Source of the DNA: an uncultured Lentisphaerota bacterium | Lineage (GTDB): Bacteria > Verrucomicrobiota > Kiritimatiellia > CAIQIC01 | Assembly (NCBI GenBank): GCA_903912445.1 | Contig: CAIWHP010000013.1 | Coordinates: forward strand, 1 to 35,799 | Direction: 5' to 3' | Length of the DNA stretch: 35,799 nt | Shown: piece after piece, positions 16,888 to 25,056 of the stretch | Layout of the letters: each line of letters opens with the position of its first letter | How positions within the stretch are numbered: the stretch's first letter is position 1 | The notes under the pieces: generated by a model | What the model was told of the DNA's origin: nothing | Database searches by the model: none | Seen by the model: only the letters and a program-made list of their open reading frames with translations | Translations under genes and position numbers: made by a program

Positions 16888-16938
16888 CTGTAGCGGCGGT
16901 CTGTGACCGCCGTCGGCGACCTTAGGTCGCCGCTACAG
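16888..16938. repeat. Cloverleaf-like inverted repeat behind ppdK
   Basis: Outer arms CTGTAGCGGCG and CGCCGCTACAG enclose two smaller hairpins, GGCGGT...ACCGCC and GGCGACC-TTA-GGTCGCC. It starts two bases after the ppdK stop codon and precedes the terminator. Confidence 0.8.
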
Positions 16939-16940
16939 GT

Positions 16941-19709
16941 TTACTTGCCCGTGATGGCCGCCTGGGCCGCCGCGAGGCGCGCGATCGGCACGCGGTACGG
17001 CGAGCAGCTGACGTAGTTCAAGCCCGCCTTGTAGCAGAACTTGACGCTGGCGGGATCGCCGCCGTGTTCGCCGCAGATGCCGCACTTGAGCTCGGGCCGG
17101 GTCTCGCGGCCGTTCTTCACGGCCAGCTGCACGAGCTGCCCGACGCCGCCCTGGTCCAAGGTCTGGAACGGGTCGGTCGGCAGAATCCGCTCGGCCAGGT
17201 AGGCCGGGAGGAACGTCCCGATGTCGTCGCGGCTGAAGCCGAACGTCATCTGCGTCAGGTCGTTGGTGCCGAAGCTGAAGAACTCGGCGCTTTCCGCGAT
17301 CTGGCCGGCGACGAGCGCCGCGCGCGGAATCTCGATCATCGTGCCGACCATGTACTTCACCTTGGACTTGCGGTCCTTGATGATTTTGTCGGCGGTTTCG
17401 CGGATGATCTTCGCGCAGAAGTCCACCTCGGCCTTGGTGCCGACGAGCGGGACCATGATCTCCGGGAAGACCTTGATCTTCTGCTTCTCGACGTTGCACG
17501 CGGCCTCGATGACGGCCTGCGTCTGCATGACGCACAGCTCCGGGTAGGTGATCGAGAGGCGGCAGCCGCGGTGGCCGAGCATCGGGTTCATCTCGTGGAG
17601 CTGCTTGACGCGCTGGGCCACGGTCTCGACGCTGACGCCGAGGCGCTGCGCCATCTCCGCCTGCGCGGGACCGTCGTGCGGCACGAACTCGTGCAGCGGC
17701 GGATCGATCAGGCGGATGGTGACGGGCAGGCCGTTCATCGCCGAGAAGATGCCCTCGAAGTCGCCGCGCTGGAGCGGCAGGAGCTTCGCGAGCGCCTTTT
17801 CGCGGCCCGGCAGGTCGTTCGCCAGGATGAACTCGCGGACGGACCAGATGCGGTCGCCCTCGAAGAACATATGCTCGGTGCGGCACAGGCCGATGCCTTC
17901 CGCGCCGAAGTTACGCGCGGCCTGCGCATCCTTCGGGAGGTCGGCGTTGGTGCGGACTTTCATCTTGCGATACTTGTCCGACCAGTCGGAGATCTGCTTG
18001 TAGATCTTGTAGATCGGGTGCTTCAGCGCATCCTTGTCGCCGTGGACGACGCCGGACACCACCGGGCTCGCCGCCGTGGGCAGCTGGCCCAGGTAGACGG
18101 AGCCGGTCGAGCCGTTGAGGCTGATCCAGTCGCCGGCCTTGAGCACCGTGCTGCCGCAGGTGACGGTCTTGTTCTTGTAATCGATCTGCATCGTGCTCGC
18201 GCCCGTGATGCAGCACTTGCCCCAGCCGCGCGCGACGACGGCCGCGTGGCTCGTCATGCCGCCCGTGGTCGTCAGGATGCCCTGCGCCGCCCACATGCCG
18301 CCGACATCTTCGGGGCTCGTCTCATGACGGACCAAGATCAGCTTCTCGTTCGGGCTGTTCTTGATGATCTCTTCGGCCTCGTGCGCATCGAAGACGATCT
18401 TGCCGACGCCCGCGCCCGGGCCCGCCGGCAGACCGCTGGTGATGGCCTTCGCCTTTTTCTCTTCGGCCAGGTCGAAGATCGGGAAGAGCAGCTGTTCGAG
18501 GTCGTTGCCGCCGACCGTCATCAGCGCCTGCTCGGGCGTCAGCACCTTCTCCTGCGACTTGCCGGTGAAGGTATCCTTGCCCGTCGCCATCTCGACCGCC
18601 CAGCGGACGCCCGCGAGGCCGGTGCGCTTGGCGTTGCGCGTCTGCAGCATCCAGAGCTTGCCGCGTTCGACGGTGAACTCGACGTCCTGCGGATACTGGT
18701 AGTGCTTCTCGAGCTTGCGCATGATCTCGTGCAGTTGCACGCTCGCCGCCCGCCACTGAGGGTTGGGCTCGTTGACCATTTCGTCGAGGTGCTTCGGCGT
18801 GCGGATGCCCGCGACGACGTCTTCGCCCTGCGCGTCGATCAGGTATTCGCCCATCGGCTTGGAGGCGCCCGTCGAGCCGTCGCGCGTGAACGCCACGCCC
18901 GTGCCGGAGTCTTCGCCCATGTTGCCGAACACCATCGAGCAGATGTTGACGGCGGTGCCCAAGAGGCCCGTGATCTTGTTGATCTGGCGGTACTTCTCGG
19001 CGCGTTCGCTGTTCCAGGAGCCGAACACCGCGTTGATCGAGAGCCGGAGCTGCTCCATCGCATCCTGCGGGAAGGGCTTCTTGACGTGTTCCTGATAGAC
19101 GCGCTTGTAAACGTCGACGAGCTCCTTGAGCTGCGTCGCCGTCAGGTCGGTGTCTTCCTTCGCGCCGTACTTCTGCTTCAGCGCGGTCATCTCATGCTCG
19201 AAGTGCTCGTGCTCGAGGCCGCTGGAGGGGCCCATGACCACGTCGCCGAACATGTCGATGAAGCGGCGGTAGCAGTCCCAGCCGGTGCGCTCGTTGCCGG
19301 TTTCCTTGATGAAGCCGAGCACCGACTTGTCGTTGAGGCCGAGGTTGAGGACCGTGTCCATCATGCCCGGCATCGAGGCGGCGGCGCCGGAGCGCACGCT
19401 GACGAGGAGGGGGTTGACGGGCGCGCCGAGCTTCTTGCCCATCATCTTTTCGAGCTGGGCGAGCTTGGCCTTGACCTGGTCCATCATGCCCGGCGCGTAC
19501 TGGCTGCCGTGCTTGCTGTAGTAGGCGCAGGCTTCGGTCGAGATCGTGAAGCCGGGGGGCACGGGCAGGTTCGCGTTGGCCATCTCGGCCAGGTTCGCGC
19601 CCTTACCGCCGAGGACGGCCTTCATCGACTGGTCGCCTTCGGTGTTCTTCTTGCCGAAGCCGTAGAAAAAGACGTACTGCTTCTTGGCGTTCTTTGCTGC
19701 TTTAGCCAT
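16941..19709 (-). CDS. ppdK: Pyruvate, phosphate dikinase
   Basis: 922-residue PPDK, which interconverts pyruvate + ATP + Pi and PEP + AMP + PPi. The N-terminal ATP-grasp domain (about 1-350) includes GGKGANLAEM and SVRSGAAASMPGMMDTVLNL. The swivelling phosphohistidine domain has GGMTSHAAVVARGWGKCC with catalytic H488. The C-terminal TIM barrel binds pyruvate/PEP, with GLCRTEHMFF and the catalytic cysteine C879 in CGICGEHGGDP. The frame extends to a GTG at 19715, but AGGAG sits five bases before the ATG at 19709. It stands alone with its own promoter and terminator. In anaerobes and many PVC bacteria it can run in the glycolytic direction with PPi; the direction here is unknown. Confidence 0.97.
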   Translation of the reverse strand: MAKAAKNAKKQYVFFYGFGKKNTEGDQSMKAVLGGKGANLAEMANANLPVPPGFTISTEACAYYSKHGSQYAPGMMDQVKAKLAQLEKMMGKKLGAPVNPLLVSVRSGAAASMPGMMDTVLNLGLNDKSVLGFIKETGNERTGWDCYRRFIDMFGDVVMGPSSGLEHEHFEHEMTALKQKYGAKEDTDLTATQLKELVDVYKRVYQEHVKKPFPQDAMEQLRLSINAVFGSWNSERAEKYRQINKITGLLGTAVNICSMVFGNMGEDSGTGVAFTRDGSTGASKPMGEYLIDAQGEDVVAGIRTPKHLDEMVNEPNPQWRAASVQLHEIMRKLEKHYQYPQDVEFTVERGKLWMLQTRNAKRTGLAGVRWAVEMATGKDTFTGKSQEKVLTPEQALMTVGGNDLEQLLFPIFDLAEEKKAKAITSGLPAGPGAGVGKIVFDAHEAEEIIKNSPNEKLILVRHETSPEDVGGMWAAQGILTTTGGMTSHAAVVARGWGKCCITGASTMQIDYKNKTVTCGSTVLKAGDWISLNGSTGSVYLGQLPTAASPVVSGVVHGDKDALKHPIYKIYKQISDWSDKYRKMKVRTNADLPKDAQAARNFGAEGIGLCRTEHMFFEGDRIWSVREFILANDLPGREKALAKLLPLQRGDFEGIFSAMNGLPVTIRLIDPPLHEFVPHDGPAQAEMAQRLGVSVETVAQRVKQLHEMNPMLGHRGCRLSITYPELCVMQTQAVIEAACNVEKQKIKVFPEIMVPLVGTKAEVDFCAKIIRETADKIIKDRKSKVKYMVGTMIEIPRAALVAGQIAESAEFFSFGTNDLTQMTFGFSRDDIGTFLPAYLAERILPTDPFQTLDQGGVGQLVQLAVKNGRETRPELKCGICGEHGGDPASVKFCYKAGLNYVSCSPYRVPIARLAAAQAAITGK

Positions 19710-19768
19710 ATTCACTCCTGTTTGGTTAGGCTGTTTTCTTCAATCCACAAGGGTCAAAAACGGCGCGG

Positions 19769-19798
19769 AGCTTAGGCTGCGCCCCCCCGCCATGTCAA
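19769..19798 (-). promoter_or_regulatory. Candidate ppdK promoter
   Basis: On the minus strand TTGACA-N18-TAAGCT, with a leader of roughly 55-60 bases before the ppdK ATG. The -35 is consensus, the -10 is weak. Confidence 0.5.
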
Positions 19799-19828
19799 GC
19801 CAGTCCGCCGTGTTATTTTTATGCGGTT

Positions 19829-19874
19829 TTCCAAGGCTTGGAAAAGCAATCGCCGATGCTTCCCATGCTTGGAA
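19829..19874. repeat. Pair of TTCCAA-N3-TTGGAA palindromes, 31 bp apart
   Basis: Copies at 19829 (perfect, TTCCAAGGCTTGGAA) and 19860 (one mismatch, TTCCCATGCTTGGAA). Confidence 0.88.
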
Positions 19875-20090
19875 AAAGGACCGCGCGCGACCCCCCACCG
19901 CGCCGCGCCAAAAGAAGAAAAAACAGCCACGGATGAACACGGATGCCACAGATTTCCGGTGCTGAGCAGGCGGACAGCAGGCCGGTACCGCGAATTGCGC
20001 GAAGCTCGCGAATTTCCGGAGGGGCGGGCAGCTAACGTTCCTGACCCTGGAAAACGAAATGTCGTTTTTCCCCAGAGCTTGGAAAGGTAG

Positions 20091-20111
20091 GGCGGGCGCG
20101 CCGCGCCCGCC
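20091..20111. repeat. 21-bp GC-rich hairpin, AGGTAGGG-led
   Basis: Arms GGCGGGCGC and GCGCCCGCC around a 3-base loop, directly preceded by AGGTA. It has the same 9+3+9 build as 16813-16833 and 20629-20649. Confidence 0.75.
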
Positions 20112-20140
20112 GCCATTAGCTCAACCTAAATCCCACCACC

Positions 20141-20167
20141 GCCTGTGGTGAGCCTGTCGAACCACAG
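20141..20167. repeat. CTGTGGTGAGCCTGTCGAAC-type repeat, copy 2
   Basis: Second copy of the element at 16518-16542; here the dyad extends to CTGTGGT...ACCACAG. Confidence 0.8.
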
Positions 20168-20236
20168 CCGCGCCCGGCCCCCACAGCGCCGCCCAAAAAC
20201 AACCCGGCCGGGCTGAAGCCGGTCAACCTTTCGTCC

Positions 20237-20518
20237 TCAATCTGCCAAACCATTCACAGCAAGCCAAGCCTTGCATAGCGGGCGAAACACAGTGAAGACC
20301 GCCGGGACGTCTGCGTCTTCCCAGTGATAGACTTTGCCGATATCAATGGCCTTGTCATGTTGCCTTGGCGTTGGCCCAAGCCAGTCCCCTTGCATTCGCG
20401 AGGGATAATCGAGCACTTCGAACGCACAGATGAACGCAAGGAAGTAGATGCCAAAAGCGGAAGCCACCACCCAGGCCCAGGCCTTCATCCACTTGAATTT
20501 GCTATTTCCATCTTTCAT
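20237..20518 (-). CDS. Hypothetical small membrane protein
   Basis: 93 residues from the ATG at 20518 (the frame opens with GTG at 20557). There is one probable membrane segment, WAWVVASAFGIYFLAFICAF, with a lysine-rich N-terminus before it. A polar C-terminal half contains DWLGPTPRQHDKAIDIGKVY. The amino-acid make-up is that of a real protein rather than an antisense shadow, and no better frame overlaps it. The ribosome site is weak (AGGCGAG). No family is recognised, and it sits isolated among repeats, so it could be a remnant or recent arrival. Confidence 0.5.
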   Translation of the reverse strand: MKDGNSKFKWMKAWAWVVASAFGIYFLAFICAFEVLDYPSRMQGDWLGPTPRQHDKAIDIGKVYHWEDADVPAVFTVFRPLCKAWLAVNGLAD

Positions 20519-20628
20519 CGCTCGCCTAGCAACAGTGCTGAACAACTTTAGCCCCACCGATGTGCTTTCGTGCTTCGTTCATCGACGGCAATGCGCTGCC
20601 TGTCATGGGTTGATGCTGGCTTTCTGGC

Positions 20629-20649
20629 GGGCGCCGCAGCGCGGCGCCC
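20629..20649. repeat. 21-bp GC-rich hairpin
   Basis: Arms GGGCGCCGC and GCGGCGCCC around AGC, followed by CCTACCTT, the reverse complement of the AGGTAGGG lead seen at 20086. Confidence 0.75.
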
Positions 20650-20734
20650 CTACCTTAGGTGCCTAACTCTTCTTTGCGTCTTCTGTTTACCTTTGCGCCT
20701 TTGCGTTAGAAATACTCTGCTGCTTCGCTTCTTT

Positions 20735-20764
20735 TCCGTGCTGATCCGTGCCTGTCCGTGGCTG
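20735..20764. repeat. Three 10-bp tccgtgNNNN units
   Basis: Units start at 20735, 20745 and 20755. The same word occurs inverted (cacggatNNN) at 19927-19953. Confidence 0.75.
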
Positions 20765-20846
20765 CTTTTTCTTCCTCGGTGACCTCATCCGACCTCTGCG
20801 ACCTCAGTGGTTAAATCTTCCGGCGGTTATCGGCTCCACGCACCGA

Positions 20847-23800
20847 CTACTCATTCCGCAGCGCGCTCAGCAACCGCCCGCGCAGCGCCGCGCGCGCGGC
20901 CAGCCAGGTCCAGAGCAGCCCGCCCGCCGCCAGCGCGCCGAGCGTGCCGCCCAGCAGCCCCCACGGCACCGCGTTCTGGCCCGCGCGCCACGCGGGCCAG
21001 ACGGCGAGCAGGGCCGCGCCGAGCCCCACCGCAAGGCCCAGGCAGATCAGCAGCCAGTGCTCGGCCAGCACCAGCCGCTGCAGGGCGCGCCGCCGGAAGC
21101 CCAGCGCCAGCAGCAGCGCGAGCTCGCCCCGGCGCTCCAGCACGTTGCGCAAGACGACCAGCGCCAGCCCGAGGCTGCCCAGCACCAGCCCGAGCCCGCC
21201 GAGCACCTGGAAGATGCCGAGATAGGTGTTCTCCACCGCCATGAAATCCGCCAGCCGCCGCCACGCCGGCACGATTTCCAACCCGCGGTCCTGCAGCGCG
21301 CGCGTCAGCGTCGCCGCCAGCTCCGGTACGCGCGGCGATGGCGCCTCGATCAGAAAAGCGCGATAGCCGGCGCTTGCCGGGAAGTGCGCGATGAAGTGCT
21401 TCTCGGAGATCAACAGTCCGCCTTGCAGCACCGAGGAAGCCAGCTTGCCGACGATCCGCAGCTTGACCGCCTGGCCGTGGTCATCGGTCAGCAGCAGCAC
21501 ATCGCCGACCTTTTTGCCCAGCGCCCATGTGACCGTCGGCTCATCGCCGATGGCGGGGATCGCGCCATCCGCCGCCATCTGCTCCAGCAGCGGCCAGGCG
21601 CCGCTGAGGAACGCGAATGCCCCGCGCCGCTCAAGCTCGCGTGGCTGGACGCCGTACAGGCGCGGCTGCTGCGCGCGGTTCAGGTTCAGGCAGCTGGCGT
21701 CATCGCCCTCGCGCAGGCGCAGCGGGACCACGGCCGCGCCGGCCAGGTCTCCCGCGGTGAGCCCGAAAACCGCCTGACCGGCCGCCGTATTCAAGTCGTC
21801 GTAGACCGGCAACGTGGACTGCGCAAAGAGTGCGAAGCCGCCGGTGCCGGAGTGGCGCGCCAGCGCGCCCTGCCGCGCGTCCTGATGAAACGCGCTGACG
21901 GCGACGAGCAAAAATACACCGCTGGCGAGCACGCCGATCACCGTCAGGCTGCGCCGCCGGCGCCGGGCGGCGTTGCGCAGGCCGACACCGGCGAGCGTGC
22001 CCGCCGCGCTTGCGGCGCCCGCCGACGCCAACTTGGCCAGCAGGCTCTGACAGAAACCGATGCCGGCCAGCAGCAGGCACGCGCCCGCGCCGAAGAAAGC
22101 TTCCGCGGCCTGCTGGTCCTGTCCGTGACGGCCCGTCGCGAGCAGCGCGATGGCGATGAGCAGACCAAAAAAACCAATGACAAGGCCGATGTGCCGGCGA
22201 AGGCGGGCGAACATCGAACACCGAACATTCAACATCGAACATCGCAGGGAAGAAGGGATTTCTTCGGAACTACCGGACAACAGCGATGCGGGCGCGCGCT
22301 TGCTCTGGCCGCGCTGCACCATGGCGAGCGCGAGGCCTGCCGCGAGCAGGTTCAGCCCGGCGCCGAGCGCCAGCGTCAGCGGTTCGGCGTGATAGCCCAG
22401 CGCCAGCGCGCCGGTCGCGCCGCGCCAGATGGTGGCGAGGCCCAGCAGCGTCAGGCGCGTATAGACCACGCCAAGCGCGAGGCCCGCGAGCGTGCCGAAC
22501 GCGGCGAGCACCAGGCCCTCCCCCCAGAGCAGACGGCGGATCTGCGCGCGGCGCCAGCCCAGCGCGCGCAGCAGGCCGACTTCCGCATGGCGCTGCTCGA
22601 GGTTGAAGGCGAAGAGCATCGCCGTCAGCAGCAGCGCGGCGACGATCAGGAAGAAGCTGAAGCCGATGAACAGCTGGCCGAAGTCCATGGACTCGCCGCT
22701 CGCCGCCAACGCCTGCGCGCGCGCCGGCACGAAGCGCAGCCCCAGCGCCGCCGGCTCGAGCCGCGGCAACAGCGCCGCCACGTCCGTATCGGCCGGATAG
22801 CGAATGGACGTCAGCTTGCCGAAGCGGTTGCCAAAAAGTTTTTGCCCGGCCGCCAGCGAGATGAAGGCTTTCGGTGTGCCGCGATAGTCGTCCCAATACT
22901 TTTCGTCCTTCGGCCGCAGGCGGGCGTGGTCGATCGGGATGCCCGGCTGCCAGTCGCCGCAGTTGTGCACCTCGGCAAGGCCGGGGAACGCCGGCATCCA
23001 CGAATCGTCCTTCGTCAGCGGCACGATGGCGCGCACGCGCAAGCTGGCGCTGCCCTCGCGCAGCTCGCGGCGCTCGCCGATGACGAAGAACGCCAGCTGC
23101 ACCTCGTCGCCGATCTTCGCGCCGAGATCCTCGGCGAGCCAGGCGTTGAGCGTGATCTCGTCGTCGCGCTGCGCGCTGCCGGTCGCGGTGATGAACGAAT
23201 AGGGCGTGGACTTTTCGCCGCAGCGCAGCTCGTTGACGAAATACGTGAGCACGCCGGCCGCGTTGCTCGCGAGCGCCAGCGCGGGCGCGGTGACGGCGGG
23301 CGCGAGGAACACCTGCGGCGTGCGCAGCTCCAGCGTCCGGCTCTCCGGCAGCGCGCGCGTTTCGAGGCCGGCATCGGCGAGCTGCCAATGGCGGCGCAGC
23401 GCGGCGTCAGCGTCGCCGGTCGCATCGGTCAGCAGCACGTTGGCCTGCCCCGCGCGCTTGAGCTGCGCCTGCAGGGCGGCGAGCGGCACGAAGAGGGAGG
23501 CCGGCGACGCCTGGTCCGCGCGCAGGCCGAAGCGGCCAAAAGCGGCGTCGCCCGCGATGGCGCGGACGCGGACGCGCAGCGCCACGTTCAAATCGCTGCG
23601 GCCGGAGAGCGGCACATCGCGCGAGATCAGCGCCGGCTGCTCGACGCGCACAACAATCGTTTCGCCTGTGCCGACGCCGAGCTGCTCCGCCAGCCGCGCG
23701 TTGATGACCGCCTCGTCATCCGCCGCGCCGGCGAGCAGGTTGCTCGCGCCGCCCAGCCGCCAGAAGCGTTCCTCGACGCCGACGACCTGCGCCGCGTTGA

Positions 23801-24188
23801 CCCGTGCGCTGCCGTCCGGCAGCGTCGCCGCGCCGCGCAGCAGCAGCAGCGGCGCAACGGTGGCGTGAAGGTCGGGCTGCAGCTCGTCGGCGAGCGCGGC
23901 GCGGAAAAAGCGGTCGGGCAGCGCGAGCGCCAGCTGCGTGTCGCCGAGCCGCGCGAGCGCCGCGTGGCGCAGGCTGGCGCGGATGCTGTCGCCGACCACC
24001 AGCGCGCCGGTCAGGATCGCGCCCGCCACCGTCACCCCCAGCAGCACGCCGAGATGCGTCCGCCAATAAAAGCGCAGGCTGCGCAACACCAGCAACCACG
24101 GCGAAAAGTTCCCGCCCGCCGCACCTCCAGCGCGGGAAGCCGCTGATACCTCTAACTTCGAGGTATGGGAGGATGGAGCGCTTTGCAT
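20847..24188 (-). CDS. Large FtsX-type ABC transporter permease
   Basis: 1113 residues, about the size of other double-FtsX permeases of the YbbP/MacB superfamily. The N-terminal membrane segment (HLGVLLGVTVAGAILTGALV) precedes a long periplasmic domain. A first FtsX block (about 500-640) starts LFIGFSFFLIVAALLL. Middle membrane helices, a second periplasmic domain and a second FtsX block (about 985-1113, YLGIFQVLGGLGLVLG) follow. The start could be TTG 24191 or ATG 24188; AGGAG lies 7 or 10 bases upstream. It lies 169 bases downstream of its LolD-like ATPase. Such permeases are thought to move lipids or lipoproteins or to act as mechanotransmitters; the cargo is unknown. A 7-bp tandem repeat lies inside the gene at 22209-22243. 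Confidence 0.9.
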   Translation of the reverse strand: MQSAPSSHTSKLEVSAASRAGGAAGGNFSPWLLVLRSLRFYWRTHLGVLLGVTVAGAILTGALVVGDSIRASLRHAALARLGDTQLALALPDRFFRAALADELQPDLHATVAPLLLLRGAATLPDGSARVNAAQVVGVEERFWRLGGASNLLAGAADDEAVINARLAEQLGVGTGETIVVRVEQPALISRDVPLSGRSDLNVALRVRVRAIAGDAAFGRFGLRADQASPASLFVPLAALQAQLKRAGQANVLLTDATGDADAALRRHWQLADAGLETRALPESRTLELRTPQVFLAPAVTAPALALASNAAGVLTYFVNELRCGEKSTPYSFITATGSAQRDDEITLNAWLAEDLGAKIGDEVQLAFFVIGERRELREGSASLRVRAIVPLTKDDSWMPAFPGLAEVHNCGDWQPGIPIDHARLRPKDEKYWDDYRGTPKAFISLAAGQKLFGNRFGKLTSIRYPADTDVAALLPRLEPAALGLRFVPARAQALAASGESMDFGQLFIGFSFFLIVAALLLTAMLFAFNLEQRHAEVGLLRALGWRRAQIRRLLWGEGLVLAAFGTLAGLALGVVYTRLTLLGLATIWRGATGALALGYHAEPLTLALGAGLNLLAAGLALAMVQRGQSKRAPASLLSGSSEEIPSSLRCSMLNVRCSMFARLRRHIGLVIGFFGLLIAIALLATGRHGQDQQAAEAFFGAGACLLLAGIGFCQSLLAKLASAGAASAAGTLAGVGLRNAARRRRRSLTVIGVLASGVFLLVAVSAFHQDARQGALARHSGTGGFALFAQSTLPVYDDLNTAAGQAVFGLTAGDLAGAAVVPLRLREGDDASCLNLNRAQQPRLYGVQPRELERRGAFAFLSGAWPLLEQMAADGAIPAIGDEPTVTWALGKKVGDVLLLTDDHGQAVKLRIVGKLASSVLQGGLLISEKHFIAHFPASAGYRAFLIEAPSPRVPELAATLTRALQDRGLEIVPAWRRLADFMAVENTYLGIFQVLGGLGLVLGSLGLALVVLRNVLERRGELALLLALGFRRRALQRLVLAEHWLLICLGLAVGLGAALLAVWPAWRAGQNAVPWGLLGGTLGALAAGGLLWTWLAARAALRGRLLSALRNE
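22209..22243. repeat. Five 7-bp tandem units inside the permease gene
   Basis: Units gaacatc, gaacacc, gaacatt, caacatc, gaacatc, giving about residues 649-660 (SMLNVRCSM region) between two membrane segments. Confidence 0.85.
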
Positions 24189-24357
24189 CAAGCTTGGACT
24201 CCTGCGCGCTGCGCTATGCGACGGCTTGGTTTCGTGTGCGGTTCTGCTTGGTTCGCGGGGCTGGAAGCCCCGCCCACAAAGAGTGTTCGGTAGCGATGGG
24301 ATGACCTTTCAAGGTTCAGCACGCGTCCGCTCTGCTTTCCATTGCTCCAATTCTCCA
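24189..24357. other. Spacer between ATPase and permease genes
   Basis: 169 bases, including a small hairpin GGGGCT-GGA-AGCCCC around 24256-24270. I see no gene. Confidence 0.5.
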
Positions 24358-25056
24358 TCACTCCAGTACTCCATGCAGGGCTCCGTCGCGCAGCTCGAGG
24401 ACGCGCGGCAGGCGCGCGGCGAGCTCGCGCGAGTGGGTGACGAGCACCAGCGCGACGCCCTCCTCGCGGTTGAGCTCGAGCAGCAGCTGGCCAAGGCCCT
24501 GCGCGTTGGCGTGGTCGAGCGAGCCGGTGGGCTCGTCGGCGAGCAGCAGCCGGGGCTGGTTGACGAGCGCGCGGACGACCGCGACGCGCTGGCACTCGCC
24601 GCCGGACAGCTGGCCGGGCCGGTGCGCAAGCCGCGCCTGCAGGCCGACGCGCGCCAGCAGGCGTTCCGCACGGGCGAGGGCCGCGGGCGTGCGCAGCTCG
24701 CGCGGCGCGGTCAGCGTCGGCACCAGCACATTTTCCCAGACCGTGCACTGCGGCAGCAGATGGTGCTGCTGGAAGATGAAGCCGAGCTCGCGGTTGCGGA
24801 GGGCGGCGAGCTCGTTTTCGCCCAGCGTGGCGAGGTCGCGGCCGGCGATGAGCGCGCGGCCGGCGCTCGGCAGGTCGAGCGCGCCGAGGATGTTCAGCAG
24901 CGTGCTCTTGCCGGAGCCGGAGGGGCCGATGATGGCGACCGCCTCGCCCGCCGCCAGCTGCAGGCAGGCATCGGTGAGCACGGTCACCGGCGCCCCGCCA
25001 TCGGGCGCGGCGTAGGCTTTTTGGACGTGGTCGAGAACGAGCAATGGATGGTTCAT
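24358..25056 (-). CDS. LolD/MacB-type ABC transporter ATPase
   Basis: 232 residues, the standard size of the family. Walker A is GPSGSGKST (44-52), Q-loop FQQHHLLPQ, signature LSGGE (150-154), Walker B LLLADEP with D174/E175, and switch histidine H208 in LVTHS. It should energise the FtsX permease encoded next. The frame extends to 25254, but that extension is arginine-rich shadow. The ATG at 25056 overlaps the TGA of the glycosyltransferase gene (ATGA). No Shine-Dalgarno is visible, consistent with coupled translation. Confidence 0.94.
   Translation of the reverse strand: MNHPLLVLDHVQKAYAAPDGGAPVTVLTDACLQLAAGEAVAIIGPSGSGKSTLLNILGALDLPSAGRALIAGRDLATLGENELAALRNRELGFIFQQHHLLPQCTVWENVLVPTLTAPRELRTPAALARAERLLARVGLQARLAHRPGQLSGGECQRVAVVRALVNQPRLLLADEPTGSLDHANAQGLGQLLLELNREEGVALVLVTHSRELAARLPRVLELRDGALHGVLE

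Larger units (their letters stand above)
19799..20236. other. Repeat-rich spacer upstream of ppdK
   Basis: No gene is supported. It contains the palindrome pair at 19829-19874, two cacggatNNN words (19927-19953), a degenerate palindrome pair (20038-20052 and 20070-20084, 32 bp apart), a GC hairpin (20091-20111) and the second CTGTGGTGAGC-type repeat (20141-20167). Confidence 0.7.
20519..20846. other. Spacer with word repeats and a GC hairpin
   Basis: Contains the GC hairpin at 20629-20649, a CTTTGCG-type word run (20672-20709), three tccgtgNNNN units (20735-20764) and three gacctc words (20781-20810). I see no gene. Confidence 0.7.

Noticed and set aside
17064-19775. 903-codon open frame on the plus strand
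   Set aside because: Antisense shadow of ppdK, caused by high GC at third codon positions.
22209-22243. Phase-variable switch in the permease
   Set aside because: The 7-bp units are too degenerate for efficient slippage, so I report only the insertion itself.
20748-24146. 1132-codon open frame on the plus strand
   Set aside because: Antisense shadow of the FtsX permease; its composition is arginine/glutamine-rich and it has no domain.
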